64,000 bases of DNA from Clostridiales bacterium (GCA_017509245.1 JAFWQC010000103.1:1-64000); one strand, 5' to 3'; numbered from the stretch's first letter, positions 7,136 to 15,654 are shown. The notes: generated by a model from the sequence alone, not told the origin. Made by a program: numbers and translations.

Positions 7136-8490
7136 GCCAGTTCCCTCCTTGTGACGATGGAGAGGATCTTCTCTTTGTCAGAGAAGCATGTGATGACATA
7201 AAGGAACGAATCCAGGTTGTGCTTGCAGTATTCTGCCGCGTCTGTCACCTGCTCGAAAATCTCGACCTTCGAGCTGTCTATCCCCGCAAGTTCAAACCTC
7301 ACCGCGAGGTCATCGCAGTACTGACCTGCCAGAACGATCTTTTCGATATCCGCGCCGCACAGCTTCTCGAAATTAATATCCCAGAGCCAGCTCGAATCCG
7401 AAGTGTAATACTTGCGGCTTATCGCATCCACGATTATCATCACGCTCTTCTTCCTCTTATCACTGACGACCACGTCAATAGAGCGGTCGTAGGACACGGA
7501 ATTCTCGTGCTTTGAAAGAAGGAGCCTTCCGTCCAGTTTTCCAAGCGAAAAGTCGGAAATACGGCCGGACTTAAGAATATATCCGCCGAGCGCTTCGGCA
7601 GCCTTGCCGGGCTCAACGCCTGCCGCAACGGCCGCAGTAAACGCCGCGAGAATGTTGTAGCAATGGTAAATACCCGTGAAGAAAACAGGGATCTCGTACT
7701 TGCCGTCAATCGTGATCGAAGCCCTGTCGCCGTTATCTTCAGCCGCTGTCAGCGTATGGTCTGTGTCATGCCTTGCAAAACCGCATTTCGTGCACTTGAA
7801 CTTGCCTATGTGGTTATAGTGGTAATACTCGTATTCCATCGGCGCCTTGCAGACAGGACAATACTTGCCGTCGTTATAGATGCCTTCGTGCACCGTCTTG
7901 TCAGTAGGGAGCTTGTCAGCGCCGAACCAGATCGTTCCTTCCCTGTCTTTCCCGAAGCTTGCTGCAAGCGGGTCATCGGCATTGAGAATAAGCGTCATGT
8001 CATCGTAAACTGCTTCGCTTATAACGCTCTTGATGAACTCCGGATGACCGTTTCTTGTCATCTGGTCCCTGTAAAGGTTATTGATAACGAAATATTTGGG
8101 ATGGAAGAACTCGAAGATCCTTCTAGAATATCTCTCGTCAGCCTCCAGGAGTATAACATCGCTTTTGACCTTACCACCCATGGTCGCATCGCCGATAAGG
8201 AAAGTGACGACGCCTTCGATCTGATTGGAACCTTCCTTGTTATAAGCAACCTTAAGCCCGCTGCTCCTGAGCACATGGGCGATCATCTCAACAGTAGACG
8301 TCTTACCATTGGAACCCGTCACTGCGATAGAGATCTCAGGAAGCTTTAACTGCGAAAGGATATCAGGGCAGATCTTAAGAGCATACTTACCCGGCAAGCT
8401 CGAGCCACGCCCCAAAAGCTTTGCCAAACCTCTTATGATCTTGCAAACAAATATCGAAATGAAGACACGCACTTTTTTCATAGCGTGCAC
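7132..8490 (-). CDS. murT: MurT, lipid II isoglutaminyl synthase ligase subunit
   Basis: A 452-residue Mur-ligase family protein. It has the ATP-binding loop TGSNGKTSTVEMI (about residues 59-71), the Mur central domain with LLEADERYS, a four-cysteine zinc ribbon CPVC..CTKC (about 210-235) inserted as in MurT, and a C-terminal DUF1727-type domain. MurT activates D-glutamate of lipid II with ATP for amidation in the cytoplasm. The GTG at 8490 and the ATG at 8481 are both possible starts, and neither has a clear ribosome binding site. Its GatD partner lacks the glutaminase residues, so free ammonia or another product must be considered. Confidence 0.88.
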   Translation of the reverse strand: MHAMKKVRVFISIFVCKIIRGLAKLLGRGSSLPGKYALKICPDILSQLKLPEISIAVTGSNGKTSTVEMIAHVLRSSGLKVAYNKEGSNQIEGVVTFLIGDATMGGKVKSDVILLEADERYSRRIFEFFHPKYFVINNLYRDQMTRNGHPEFIKSVISEAVYDDMTLILNADDPLAASFGKDREGTIWFGADKLPTDKTVHEGIYNDGKYCPVCKAPMEYEYYHYNHIGKFKCTKCGFARHDTDHTLTAAEDNGDRASITIDGKYEIPVFFTGIYHCYNILAAFTAAVAAGVEPGKAAEALGGYILKSGRISDFSLGKLDGRLLLSKHENSVSYDRSIDVVVSDKRKKSVMIIVDAISRKYYTSDSSWLWDINFEKLCGADIEKIVLAGQYCDDLAVRFELAGIDSSKVEIFEQVTDAAEYCKHNLDSFLYVITCFSDKEKILSIVTRRELA

Positions 8491-8608
8491 ATTTTAGCAT
8501 AAATAATTAAATAATGCTTGGTGTTTAAAATAACGTTACACTTTACGTTGAACAAAGCCTTCCCCCGTGCTCGAAAACAGATAAATCAAGTAAATGTGTA
8601 TTGCAATA

Positions 8609-8688
8609 GCACCTGCAGTCCCCGCCATCAATGGACGGCTGCGCCTGGCCTGTAAGGCCCCATTGTCCGCGAAGACTTAAGCAGGTGC
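8609..8688. repeat. Nested palindromic element, family 1 copy 1
   Basis: The outer arms GCACCTGC (8609-8616) and GCAGGTGC (8681-8688) enclose inner arms CAATGGACGG and CCATTGTCCG. It shares its outer arms with the elements at 23.1 and 24.25 kb. Confidence 0.75.
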
Positions 8689-8785
8689 TTGATTTGTGTT
8701 CAAGACGGGGCAAGCCCCGCCCTGCATCAGAAGATGCCGTTCTTTACAAGACCACAGGCAGCCGCAACCTGCCTGAACACCAAAC

Positions 8786-8867
8786 ACAGATCAGACGATG
8801 CAGTCAAGGACGAAGCATTCGTCAGAATGTGCCGCAAGGCATCCTTGACGGCTTGAGGCTGATCTGT
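8786..8867. repeat. Nested palindromic element, family 1 copy 2
   Basis: The outer arms ACAGATCAG (8786-8794) and CTGATCTGT (8859-8867) differ from the other copies, while the inner arms GTCAAGGA and TCCTTGACGGC match them. The geometry is kept though the outer arms are different. Confidence 0.7.
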
Positions 8868-9385
8868 ATAACAACTATGGCAGTTTGCGGTCTTTGTTCT
8901 ACGCTAAATCTCTGTAGGACCAGATTCCGTATTGGGTTGCTTCTCCGAAATGTGCAAATATCAGGTACCATGGAACTCTATTTTTTTGTCGGTTATTTCG
9001 TGGGTTTTGCAGGATTTTTCTCTGAAATCCTGTAGATCATGTCGGAAATGTCTCAGAATTTGCAGGTTTTAATGTAGAAGATAAGAGGTTGCTGCAGGTT
9101 CTCTTGCCGTATCTTTGTCGTTTTTGTATTTTGCGGGGAGATATTACAAAACCGACAATATTATCTGAAGATATGCGACAACGGATCTTTGAACGTGAAC
9201 ATGATTTCCCGTATTTTCCCTTGAACCAGCTTCACGGGACCTGCAATTTGCAGGAAAAGCGCCGACAATCGCGACAAAAAACCGACAAGGAAATAGACTT
9301 TTGCAGATCACATTTTTCGGGATAATAAAGTGAAAAGTCTTGTTTCCTTGAGTTACTCATTTTCGAACAGTTTTGAGCAAAGGTG

Positions 9386-9413
9386 TTTACAAACCAAATC
9401 AAAGGTATATAAT
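9386..9413 (+). promoter_or_regulatory. pheA promoter
   Basis: TTTACA (9386-9391) and a perfect TATAAT (9408-9413) are 16 bases apart. The expected start site falls at or next to 9420, which is the A of the leader-peptide ATG, so the leader ORF may be translated from a nearly leaderless transcript. Confidence 0.65.
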
Positions 9414-9419
9414 TGCCAC

Positions 9420-9482
9420 ATGACTAATTTTGCATTTACATGGCGTAACTTCTTTTTTGCCTTTACGAATAGGGGTAAGTAG
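9420..9482 (+). CDS. pheL: Phenylalanine-rich leader peptide of pheA
   Basis: A 20-codon ORF with six Phe residues, including the run N-F-F-F-A-F at codons 10-15, ends with TAG at 9480-9482. It resembles the enterobacterial pheL peptide in composition and role, not in sequence. Its codons overlap the first arm (ATTTACATG, 9434-9442) of a hairpin whose second arm is CATGTAAAT (9490-9498). GTTCACTGC (9482-9490), next to the stop codon, pairs with GCAGTGAAC (9530-9538) in the terminator. Stalling at Phe codons would favour this antiterminator; reading through to the stop would favour the terminator. No ribosome binding site is visible. Confidence 0.8.
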   Translation: MTNFAFTWRNFFFAFTNRGK

Positions 9483-9524
9483 TTCACTGCATGTAAATAC
9501 GACTTGATTTACGAGATTAATGAG

Positions 9525-9558
9525 GCCCCGCAGTGAACATGACTGCGGGGCTTTTAAT
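9525..9558 (+). terminator. pheA attenuator terminator
   Basis: GCCCCGCAGT (9525-9534) and ACTGCGGGGC (9542-9551) form a perfect 10-bp stem with a 7-base loop followed by TTTT. It lies between the Phe-rich leader and pheA, so it can stop transcription when phenylalanine is plentiful. Confidence 0.88.
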
Positions 9559-9576
9559 TTGACGGAGGATGAGACC

Positions 9577-10707
9577 ATGACACAGAAACAGGCAGGCAAG
9601 AGGATCGAAGAGATCGACGAGCAGATCAAGGAGCTCTTCGCGGAGAGGCTTGAGGCGAGCAAGATGGCGAATGAGACGCTTTCGAAGTCTGAGATAGCGC
9701 TCAAGAGCAGACGTTATGAGAGAAGCTATCTGGCAGGACTTGAGAGTTCGAACAGGCTGATAGACAACTACGAGCGCGTTCTTTTCTCGACGATGTTCAA
9801 TCTCAGCCACTCGTACAGAAACACAGAATACGGCACGCGCACAGAGCTTGCCGACCAGATCCACAAGGCGCTCGAGACTACGCCGAACGAATTTCCAAAG
9901 TCGCCGATGGTCGCGTGCCAGGGAATCGAGGGCGCTTATTCGCAGATCGCGACAGATAAGATCTTCCGCCACGCCAACATCATGTATTTCAGAACTTTCG
10001 ACGGCGTTTTCCAGGCAGTCGAGTCAGGACTTTGCAAGTTCGGCATCCTCCCTATCGAGAACAGTTCTTTCGGTTCCGTCACACAGGTCTACGACCTCAT
10101 GGTAGGCCACAAATTCCACATCGTAAGAGATTATAAGCTCAGGATCAGCCACAGGCTTCTCGCAAACCACGGCACGAGATTCGAGGATATCCGTGAAGTC
10201 TATTCGCACAACCAGGCTATCGGCCAGTGCAGCAAATTCCTTAAAGAGCACCCGGACATCAAGGTCAACATCGTCGAGAATACAGCCGTTGCGGCTAAGA
10301 GCGTTGCAGATTCAGGAAGAAAGGACGTTGCGGCTATCTCATCTTCTGACTGCCAGCAGCTATATGGGCTTGATGCGGTAAGAGAGGACATCCAGAACAC
10401 TGATAACAACTACACGCGCTTCATCTGCATAACAAAGGAGCTCATGATCTTCCCCGGCGCTTCCAAGACTTCCGTAATGCTTGCTCTGGGCCACACACCG
10501 GGTGCGCTCGCAGATACTCTTGCGAAGTTCTCATCACTGGGCTTGAACCTTACGAAGATCGAATCACGCCCCATCGCAGGAAGAGACTTCGAATTCATGT
10601 TCTATCTTGATTTCGAGGCTTCAGCTTATTCGGAGGAAGTAATAGCGCTCTTGTGCGAACTTGACGCGGAGCCCACTGAATTCGCATATCTCGGCACTTA
10701 TATCTGA
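9577..10707 (+). CDS. pheA: Bifunctional chorismate mutase / prephenate dehydratase
   Basis: The 376-residue P-protein makes phenylpyruvate from chorismate for phenylalanine synthesis. Residues 1-85 form an AroQ-type chorismate mutase helix domain (KRIEEIDEQIKELFAERLEA). About 112-285 is the prephenate dehydratase domain (CQGIEGAYSQIA, FGILPIENSSFGSV, and NNYTRFICI with the conserved Thr-Arg-Phe). About 295-376 is an ACT domain for Phe feedback (GALADTLAKFSSLGLNLTKIESRP). ATG 9577 has GGAGG eight bases upstream. It is regulated by the attenuator immediately before it. A perfect palindrome CTGACAGTGCTGTCAG spans the stop codon. Confidence 0.93.
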   Translation: MTQKQAGKRIEEIDEQIKELFAERLEASKMANETLSKSEIALKSRRYERSYLAGLESSNRLIDNYERVLFSTMFNLSHSYRNTEYGTRTELADQIHKALETTPNEFPKSPMVACQGIEGAYSQIATDKIFRHANIMYFRTFDGVFQAVESGLCKFGILPIENSSFGSVTQVYDLMVGHKFHIVRDYKLRISHRLLANHGTRFEDIREVYSHNQAIGQCSKFLKEHPDIKVNIVENTAVAAKSVADSGRKDVAAISSSDCQQLYGLDAVREDIQNTDNNYTRFICITKELMIFPGASKTSVMLALGHTPGALADTLAKFSSLGLNLTKIESRPIAGRDFEFMFYLDFEASAYSEEVIALLCELDAEPTEFAYLGTYI

Positions 10708-10829
10708 CAGTGCTGTCAGGATAAAATCGTCCTTGTATCAACACACAAGGTCCATAGAACTAGGACGCCGAAGGGAAAATAAACACTGAGATCACAGACG
10801 GCAGAGCCGTAGGTGAGATGTAAAATCAG

Positions 10830-11954
10830 TTATTTCATCTTAACGAGTTCATAATCCCTTGTGCCAAGGCCGATCTTCTCGGCGTGCTCAAGAGTCTCGG
10901 CCCATGAGACGTTGGGGTTACTGTTGTGCCATACGTCACCGTGGTCGTGGAAGTGTTCCTTTGCCATATTGTCACCGAGCTGGCTGTTTCTGATCGGTTC
11001 AGCCTTTGCGCAAAGATCGACGCAAGCCTGGTCAAGGGCGACGGGATCGAATGATGCGAGCATTCCGATGTCGGGAAGAATCGGTGCATCGTTCTCGCCG
11101 TGACAGTCGCAGTTGGGCGATACGTCGGTTATGAGACTGATGTGGAATGCAGGTCTTCCGCTTACGACAGCGGCTGTATATTCCGCCATCTTGCATCCGA
11201 GAAGAGACGCCGCGTTCCAGTTGTTGTTTTCTATCGCATCGAAAGCGCATGCACCTATGCAGCGGCCGCAGCCCTTGCACTTGTCAGGATCGATCCAAGC
11301 TTTCTTATCCGAGTAGCTGATTGCGTCAGAACCGCACTCCTTTGCACATCTCTGACAGCCTCTGCACATTTCGGTGATGACGTGAGGATGTCCGCTCTGG
11401 TGCTGCTGCATCTTGCCGGCACGGCTTCCGCAGCCCATGCCGATATTCTTGATCGTGCCGCCGAAGCCTGCCTGCTCGTGGCCTTTGAAGTGCGTAAGGG
11501 ATATGAAGATATCCGCGTCCATGACAGCACGGCCAATGTATGCTTCCTTGCAGTACTCGCCATTGGGGACCGGAACGATTATGTCGTCCGTGCCTCTGAG
11601 GCCGTCAGCGATTATTATCTGGCAGCCCGTCGTAACAGTGTTAAATCCATTGATATTGGCGCAGTCCATGTGCTCGAGCGCATGCTTGCGGCTTCCGGGA
11701 TAGAGCGTGTTGCAGTCGGTAAGGAATGGCATTCCGCCCTTCTCCTTGATGACGTCGGCAACTGCTTTCGCGTAGTTGGGTCTCAAATATGCGAGGTTTC
11801 CCAGTTCGCCGAAATGCATCTTGATCGCGACAAACTTGTTGTCCATGTCGATCGAGCCGATGCCGGCGAGCCTTATGAGCTTCTGGAGCTTGGCAGTAAG
11901 GGGTACACCCAGGCCGGTTCTGAAGTCGGTGAAATAAACCTTGGACTTTTCCAT
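10830..11954 (-). CDS. DUF362 protein with two 4Fe-4S clusters
   Basis: A 374-residue protein. A DUF362 domain (about residues 38-165 and 255-330, with VAIKMHFGELGN and THFKGHEQAGFGGTIKNIGMG) surrounds a bacterial ferredoxin insert with two motifs, CRGCQRCAKEC and CKGCGRCIGAC (about 197-240). It binds two 4Fe-4S clusters and is probably a cytoplasmic electron carrier or redox enzyme; the reaction is unknown. AGGAGG precedes the ATG. An AraC-type regulator ends 11 bases upstream on the same strand, so the two form an operon. Confidence 0.85.
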   Translation of the reverse strand: MEKSKVYFTDFRTGLGVPLTAKLQKLIRLAGIGSIDMDNKFVAIKMHFGELGNLAYLRPNYAKAVADVIKEKGGMPFLTDCNTLYPGSRKHALEHMDCANINGFNTVTTGCQIIIADGLRGTDDIIVPVPNGEYCKEAYIGRAVMDADIFISLTHFKGHEQAGFGGTIKNIGMGCGSRAGKMQQHQSGHPHVITEMCRGCQRCAKECGSDAISYSDKKAWIDPDKCKGCGRCIGACAFDAIENNNWNAASLLGCKMAEYTAAVVSGRPAFHISLITDVSPNCDCHGENDAPILPDIGMLASFDPVALDQACVDLCAKAEPIRNSQLGDNMAKEHFHDHGDVWHNSNPNVSWAETLEHAEKIGLGTRDYELVKMK

Positions 11955-11965
11955 ATTGAAACCTC

Positions 11966-12835
11966 CTATTTGTCGTTCTTTACGAATAACGCCCTGTATT
12001 CTCCGGGAGCCATTCCCTTTTCTTCCCTGAAGACCCTGTTAAAGCTCGGTATGCTCTGGAATCCGGACAGCATCGCGATCTCGGTAAGTGTCCTCTCCTC
12101 ATCAGCGAGGAGCTCCGTGGCCTTTTCGAGCCTGATCAAGTTGAGCCACTTGCTGTAGTTCATACCTGTTACGTTCTTGAATATTCTCGAAAAGTATTCC
12201 CTGCTGATGCCCGCCATCTCAGCCATCGCGCCCTGCGACAGATCGTCTGCGGTAAGGTTATTCTTTATATAATCGGTAACGCTCATCATGCGCCTCATGA
12301 CGTCATCGCCGTAACCGTATGCGACTTCCTCCGAGAGTTCCGGCGCGAGCTCTTTCCTGTAATCGTAGAGGGTCAGCATGAATTCCATGAGAAGCATGCA
12401 GCATCTGATCTCACGGTCTGATCTGTCGGAGAAGAATATGTCCTTCATCTGATACGAGATCGTTTTGAGTTTTCCCGCGAGCTCGGGATGCGACTTGACG
12501 CATATAATGTGCAGATTCCTGTACATGTGCATTATTCTTCTAAGATCAAAGAGCGAATTTATGAACGCGTTCGAAAATTGAATAACCAGCGAATCCTCCC
12601 GGTTAGCATCGACGATAGAATGCATCTCCATGGGCCAGACGAGGACGAAGTCGCCGGGGACAAGTTCATATGTGTTCTTGCCTACGCAGTAGATATTGGT
12701 CTCGCCGGGACCTACCAGCAGGATCTCACCATAAGAATGCCAGTGAGCCTGATAACTTCTTTCCTTGAAACCGGTAGACATGTTAAAGGCGCTCACATGG
12801 TCGAAATCGTATTTTTCGTACTTGCTGTAATCCAT
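11966..12835 (-). CDS. AraC-family transcription regulator
   Basis: A 289-residue regulator. The N-terminal cupin-like sensor (about residues 20-160, with HWHSYGEILLVGPG and PGDFVLVWPMEMH) is followed by two AraC helix-turn-helix units (about 188-285), including MAEMAGISREYFSRIFK and EIAMLSGFQSIPSFNRVF. It probably senses a small ligand and controls its own operon with the DUF362 gene. The start follows a GCAGG site. Confidence 0.9.
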   Translation of the reverse strand: MDYSKYEKYDFDHVSAFNMSTGFKERSYQAHWHSYGEILLVGPGETNIYCVGKNTYELVPGDFVLVWPMEMHSIVDANREDSLVIQFSNAFINSLFDLRRIMHMYRNLHIICVKSHPELAGKLKTISYQMKDIFFSDRSDREIRCCMLLMEFMLTLYDYRKELAPELSEEVAYGYGDDVMRRMMSVTDYIKNNLTADDLSQGAMAEMAGISREYFSRIFKNVTGMNYSKWLNLIRLEKATELLADEERTLTEIAMLSGFQSIPSFNRVFREEKGMAPGEYRALFVKNDK

Positions 12836-13022
12836 AGATTATACCTGCCTTATAGTATATTATAATATTCCGCTGCGGTCTGACGCTTGCTAATTTTTGA
12901 TATTGGATGTTCCAGATTTTGTTTTCGCGGGGGCAAAAACCGTTCAACGTGCCACTGTTAAAACCGTGCCTTATTCCGTGCTTCCGTTGTTACAAGACAG
13001 CACAAAAATGCACAAGTAAAAA

Positions 13023-13059
13023 GGACCCCGGAAGCTGAACAAAACATACCGGGGGTACT
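13023..13059 (-). terminator. Terminator of the queuosine operon
   Basis: On the minus strand ACCCCCGG and CCGGGGT flank a loop of about 20 bases and are followed by CCTTTTTAC, just after the queF stop codon. Confidence 0.7.
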
Positions 13060-13080
13060 TCAATTCACAAGCAGATAAAC

Positions 13081-13563
13081 TTATCTGTTATCGACCTTCT
13101 CAGGATACATGTCGTGGCGGAACAATCTGTCCTCTGCAACCTTCTCCCACTTCGTTCCGGGCTTGCCGTAATTGCAGTAAGGATCGATGGAGATCCCGCC
13201 GCGCGGTGTAAACTTTCCCCAGACTTCAATATACTTGGGATCCATGAGCTTTATCAGGTCCTTCATAATTATGTTCACGCAGTCCTCGTGGAAATCGCCG
13301 TGATTTCTGAATGAGAACAGGTAGAGCTTTAATGACTTGCTCTCCACCATCTTCTCTGAAGGAACATAGGATATCGTGATAGTCGCGAAGTCCGGCTGTC
13401 CCGTGATCGGGCAGAGGCTCGTGAATTCGGGGCAGTTGAACTTTACGAAATAATCGTTGTCAGGATGCTTGTTGGTAAAGGTCTCGAGCACGCCCGGATC
13501 GTAATCCTGGCTGTATGAAGTTCCGTTGCTGCCGAGCTTTGTAAGTCCTTCTTTTTCGCGCAT
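13081..13563 (-). CDS. queF: NADPH-dependent 7-cyano-7-deazaguanine reductase
   Basis: A 160-residue QueF of the short (YkvM-like) type, which reduces preQ0 to preQ1 in queuosine synthesis. The catalytic Cys lies in [12 protein letters not shown] (about residues 50-61); the substrate-binding [20 protein letters not shown] and the late DPYCNYG are typical. ATG 13563 is four bases after the stop of the transporter gene and has AAGGGGTG just before it. A longer frame from 13605 would overlap that gene and is not supported. It is cotranscribed with the YhhQ-type transporter. Confidence 0.93.
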   Translation of the reverse strand: MREKEGLTKLGSNGTSYSQDYDPGVLETFTNKHPDNDYFVKFNCPEFTSLCPITGQPDFATITISYVPSEKMVESKSLKLYLFSFRNHGDFHEDCVNIIMKDLIKLMDPKYIEVWGKFTPRGGISIDPYCNYGKPGTKWEKVAEDRLFRHDMYPEKVDNR

Positions 13564-13567
13564 GTTA

Positions 13568-14248
13568 TCACCCCTTGAGAATGTTGTATCTGATGCCTTC
13601 GTCAAACGTGTCGATTCCTTCAGCCTTCTTGACAGCCTTTACGACGACATATGTAAGAGGCGTGAAGATGACTTCGTAAGCGACCTTGAAGAGGTACTGG
13701 AAAAGGATCATCTTGAGGACAACGGAGTTTTCCATCGTTCCCCAGAAAGAGATCATGATGAATATCACGGAGTCCAATCCCTCGCCAACGACTGTGGAAA
13801 GGATCGTCCTAATCCAGAGGTTCTTGCCTTTGGTGGCGACCTTTAATCTTGAAAGCACGATAGAGTTTGAGAACTCACCGAAAAGGTACCCCGCAAATGA
13901 CGCGACGGCTACTCTGGGCGTAGTCCCCATTACGACCGCGTATGCTTCCTGATTCTCCCAGTAACCGGGATGCGGGAGGGCTATCGTGATGAGGTAGATG
14001 AGCACTGCAAAAAAGCTGCAGGCAAAGCCGATCCATATGATCGTTCTTGCCTTCTTAAATCCGTAGACCTCGGTAAAGACATCACCGATGATGTATGTCA
14101 GGGGAAACAGGATGACGGCTGCCGGAAGCGTGATGTTCTCAGTAACGGCCCACATCTTGCCTGCTATAAGGTTCGAGAGCAGAAGACATGTCACGAAGAT
14201 GATGCCTATGCACATAAAAAGCTTAGATACGTTCTTTTCGCTGTTCAT
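13568..14248 (-). CDS. YhhQ-type queuosine precursor transporter
   Basis: A 226-residue membrane protein of the YhhQ/DUF165 (VUT) family with six or so hydrophobic segments and the family motifs [27 protein letters not shown] and [12 protein letters not shown]. It imports queuosine precursors such as preQ0 or preQ1. The ATG at 14248 follows TTTGGAG. QueF follows at once, which supports the role. The leader carries a probable preQ1 aptamer and a terminator. Confidence 0.88.
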   Translation of the reverse strand: MNSEKNVSKLFMCIGIIFVTCLLLSNLIAGKMWAVTENITLPAAVILFPLTYIIGDVFTEVYGFKKARTIIWIGFACSFFAVLIYLITIALPHPGYWENQEAYAVVMGTTPRVAVASFAGYLFGEFSNSIVLSRLKVATKGKNLWIRTILSTVVGEGLDSVIFIMISFWGTMENSVVLKMILFQYLFKVAYEVIFTPLTYVVVKAVKKAEGIDTFDEGIRYNILKG

Positions 14249-14257
14249 ATAAAAACT

Positions 14258-14291
14258 CCAAAATAAAAATAGGCTCCCAAAAACAGGAGCC
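14258..14291 (-). terminator. Terminator in the queuosine operon leader
   Basis: On the minus strand GGCTCC and GGGAGCC enclose TGTTTTT and are followed by TATTTTTATTTT. It ends ten bases before the transporter start, so it is an expression platform and not the end of another gene. Confidence 0.75.
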
Positions 14292-14337
14292 ACATTTAAT
14301 CAAACTCAAAAAATAAAAGCATGTGATGTAAATGATT

Positions 14338-14380
14338 GTCCTGGTTTTGTTTAACGACAGGATGGCACAAACGAACTGTC
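14338..14380 (-). promoter_or_regulatory. Probable preQ1-I riboswitch aptamer
   Basis: On the minus strand a stem GACAG/CTGTC encloses a loop starting TTCG and ending ATC. It is followed by the A-rich tail GTTAAACAAAACCAGG, close to the tail GUUAACAAAACAAGG of the Thermoanaerobacter preQ1-I aptamer. TCCTG and CAGGA could pair alternatively. The downstream genes import and make preQ1, and a terminator follows. The loop is longer than in the well-known examples. Confidence 0.5.
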
Positions 14381-14575
14381 GGCGGTTTTCGCACGCATAA
14401 AATAACAAATCGGAGGCTTAAGGTCAAGTGGGAAAACGGATGGATAAGGCCGGCGACAGGAATGAGTAAAACTAATACTTTGCGCAATAAATATTATGAA
14501 GACGCTGTTGCTGTCTGATACAATTAAAGCTCTCGGGAGAGCAAAATAAACAAACGATGAAAGGGAGTTTGCTTT

Positions 14576-15493
14576 ATGGGTATTGTTGAGAAAACTTTCA
14601 GAAATGGTGAGGTAATAGTCAAGGAAGGCGACTCAGGCTCAAGCTTCTTCCAGCTCGTTGACGGAACAGCACTCGTCTATGCAGGCTTCGGCAAGAATGA
14701 CCAGATCAAACTCGGCACCATTGAAGCAGGCGAATATTTCGGCGAGATGGCCATACTCGAAGCATACCCCAGAAGCGCTACCATCGTTGCATCGGGAACT
14801 GTCACGGCCATTGAGATAACCAAGGATGAGCTCGAAGCATTCCTCGCTGAAGACCCCAACAGGATAATCGATCTCATGCAGCATCTCGGCAACAGAGTCT
14901 GGTTAATGAACAACGACTATATCGACGCCCAGAACCTCCTTAAGGAGCTCCGCGAGACCGATGAAGAGAAGAAGAACAGCAAGTCACTTTTCTCTTCGAT
15001 AAAGAAGCATATCGACATGTACCAGAGCAACAAGAATAAGCTCTCCGAACCCGAACCCGAGAATCTTGCAGCTGATTTCAACGCGCTGAACGGCAAGGGA
15101 ATGGGCAAGTCCAAGTCTTACAGAAGAAGGATGATAATCTTCGATGAGGGAGCGCCTGCCGACTGCATGTACATCCTGCATTCAGGAACGGTCTGCATCT
15201 GCAAGAACCGCAACACTCCCGATGAGATCGAGCTCGCTACATATGAACCCGTCTCGATCTTCGGCGAGATCGGCATGATCTCCGAGGAAGTCAGAAGCAA
15301 CGCCGCAGTGTCAGTTTCAGACGATACACGCGTTGAGATAATCTATCCCGAGGACCTTGTTCCGATCTTTGAGGTCTGCCCTGAGAAGATCAACATCATC
15401 TTAAGGCATCTCTCCTACCGCTTAAGAAAACTCAACACGGACTTCCTCAAGGTATGCAAAGAGATCACGGAGAATTACAACAAGACAAAATAA
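14576..15493 (+). CDS. Protein with two cyclic-nucleotide-binding domains
   Basis: A 305-residue cytoplasmic protein with two Crp-like cNMP-binding domains and no helix-turn-helix. Domain 1 spans about residues 8-115 (EYFGEMAILEAYPRSATIVASG, the phosphate-binding cassette); domain 2 about 178-290 (VSIFGEIGMISEEVRSNAAVSVS). A charged linker (about 128-170) joins them. It may sense a cyclic nucleotide and act on a partner protein; no output domain is present. AAAGGGAG lies upstream of the ATG, and a clear terminator follows, so it is monocistronic. Confidence 0.85.
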   Translation: MGIVEKTFRNGEVIVKEGDSGSSFFQLVDGTALVYAGFGKNDQIKLGTIEAGEYFGEMAILEAYPRSATIVASGTVTAIEITKDELEAFLAEDPNRIIDLMQHLGNRVWLMNNDYIDAQNLLKELRETDEEKKNSKSLFSSIKKHIDMYQSNKNKLSEPEPENLAADFNALNGKGMGKSKSYRRRMIIFDEGAPADCMYILHSGTVCICKNRNTPDEIELATYEPVSIFGEIGMISEEVRSNAAVSVSDDTRVEIIYPEDLVPIFEVCPEKINIILRHLSYRLRKLNTDFLKVCKEITENYNKTK

Positions 15494-15498
15494 AGAAT

Positions 15499-15531
15499 CA
15501 GGCGGTGTCTTAAAGGTACCGCCTGTTTTGT
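15499..15531 (+). terminator. Terminator of the cNMP-binding gene
   Basis: CAGGCGGT (15499-15506) and ACCGCCTG (15518-15525) form a perfect 8-bp stem followed by TTTTGTTG. Confidence 0.88.
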
Positions 15532-15571
15532 TGTGTAACACATTAATACCGGAACTGTCGCGTCCCGTCGT

Positions 15572-15617
15572 GTCCCTCAGATTCACGGCATAACCACGTG
15601 GATGCCGTGGATGGGAC
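15572..15617. repeat. Nested palindrome, family 2, variant
   Basis: GTCCC/GGGAC on the outside, CACGGCAT/ATGCCGTG inside, and the palindrome CCACGTGG in the centre. It shares the CACGGC arms with the elements at 24.34-24.44 and 35.91 kb. Confidence 0.65.
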
Positions 15618-15654
15618 ATTTAGAAGTGGTGCCGGATACACGCCCACCAAAAAC

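Larger units (their letters stand above)
8491..9385. other. Gene-free region with nested palindromes
   Basis: About 900 bases between murT and the pheA promoter hold no convincing gene; the two short frames at 8631-9035 and 9089-9325 lack ribosome binding sites and family features. What is present is two nested palindromic elements (8609-8688 and 8786-8867) and several copies of the motif ACCGACAA with GCGACAA (for example 9262-9290), also found near 33.16 kb and 60.46 kb. Confidence 0.6.

Noticed and set aside
9420..9560. A T-box leader for pheA
   Set aside because: The T-box sequence AGGGUGGNACCGCG is missing; the leader-peptide model explains all stems.
10704..10829. A structured RNA between pheA and the DUF362 gene (GCCGAAGGGAAAA, GGCAGAGCC)
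   Set aside because: It resembles parts of several riboswitches but matches none, and it lies at the 3' ends of two convergent genes.
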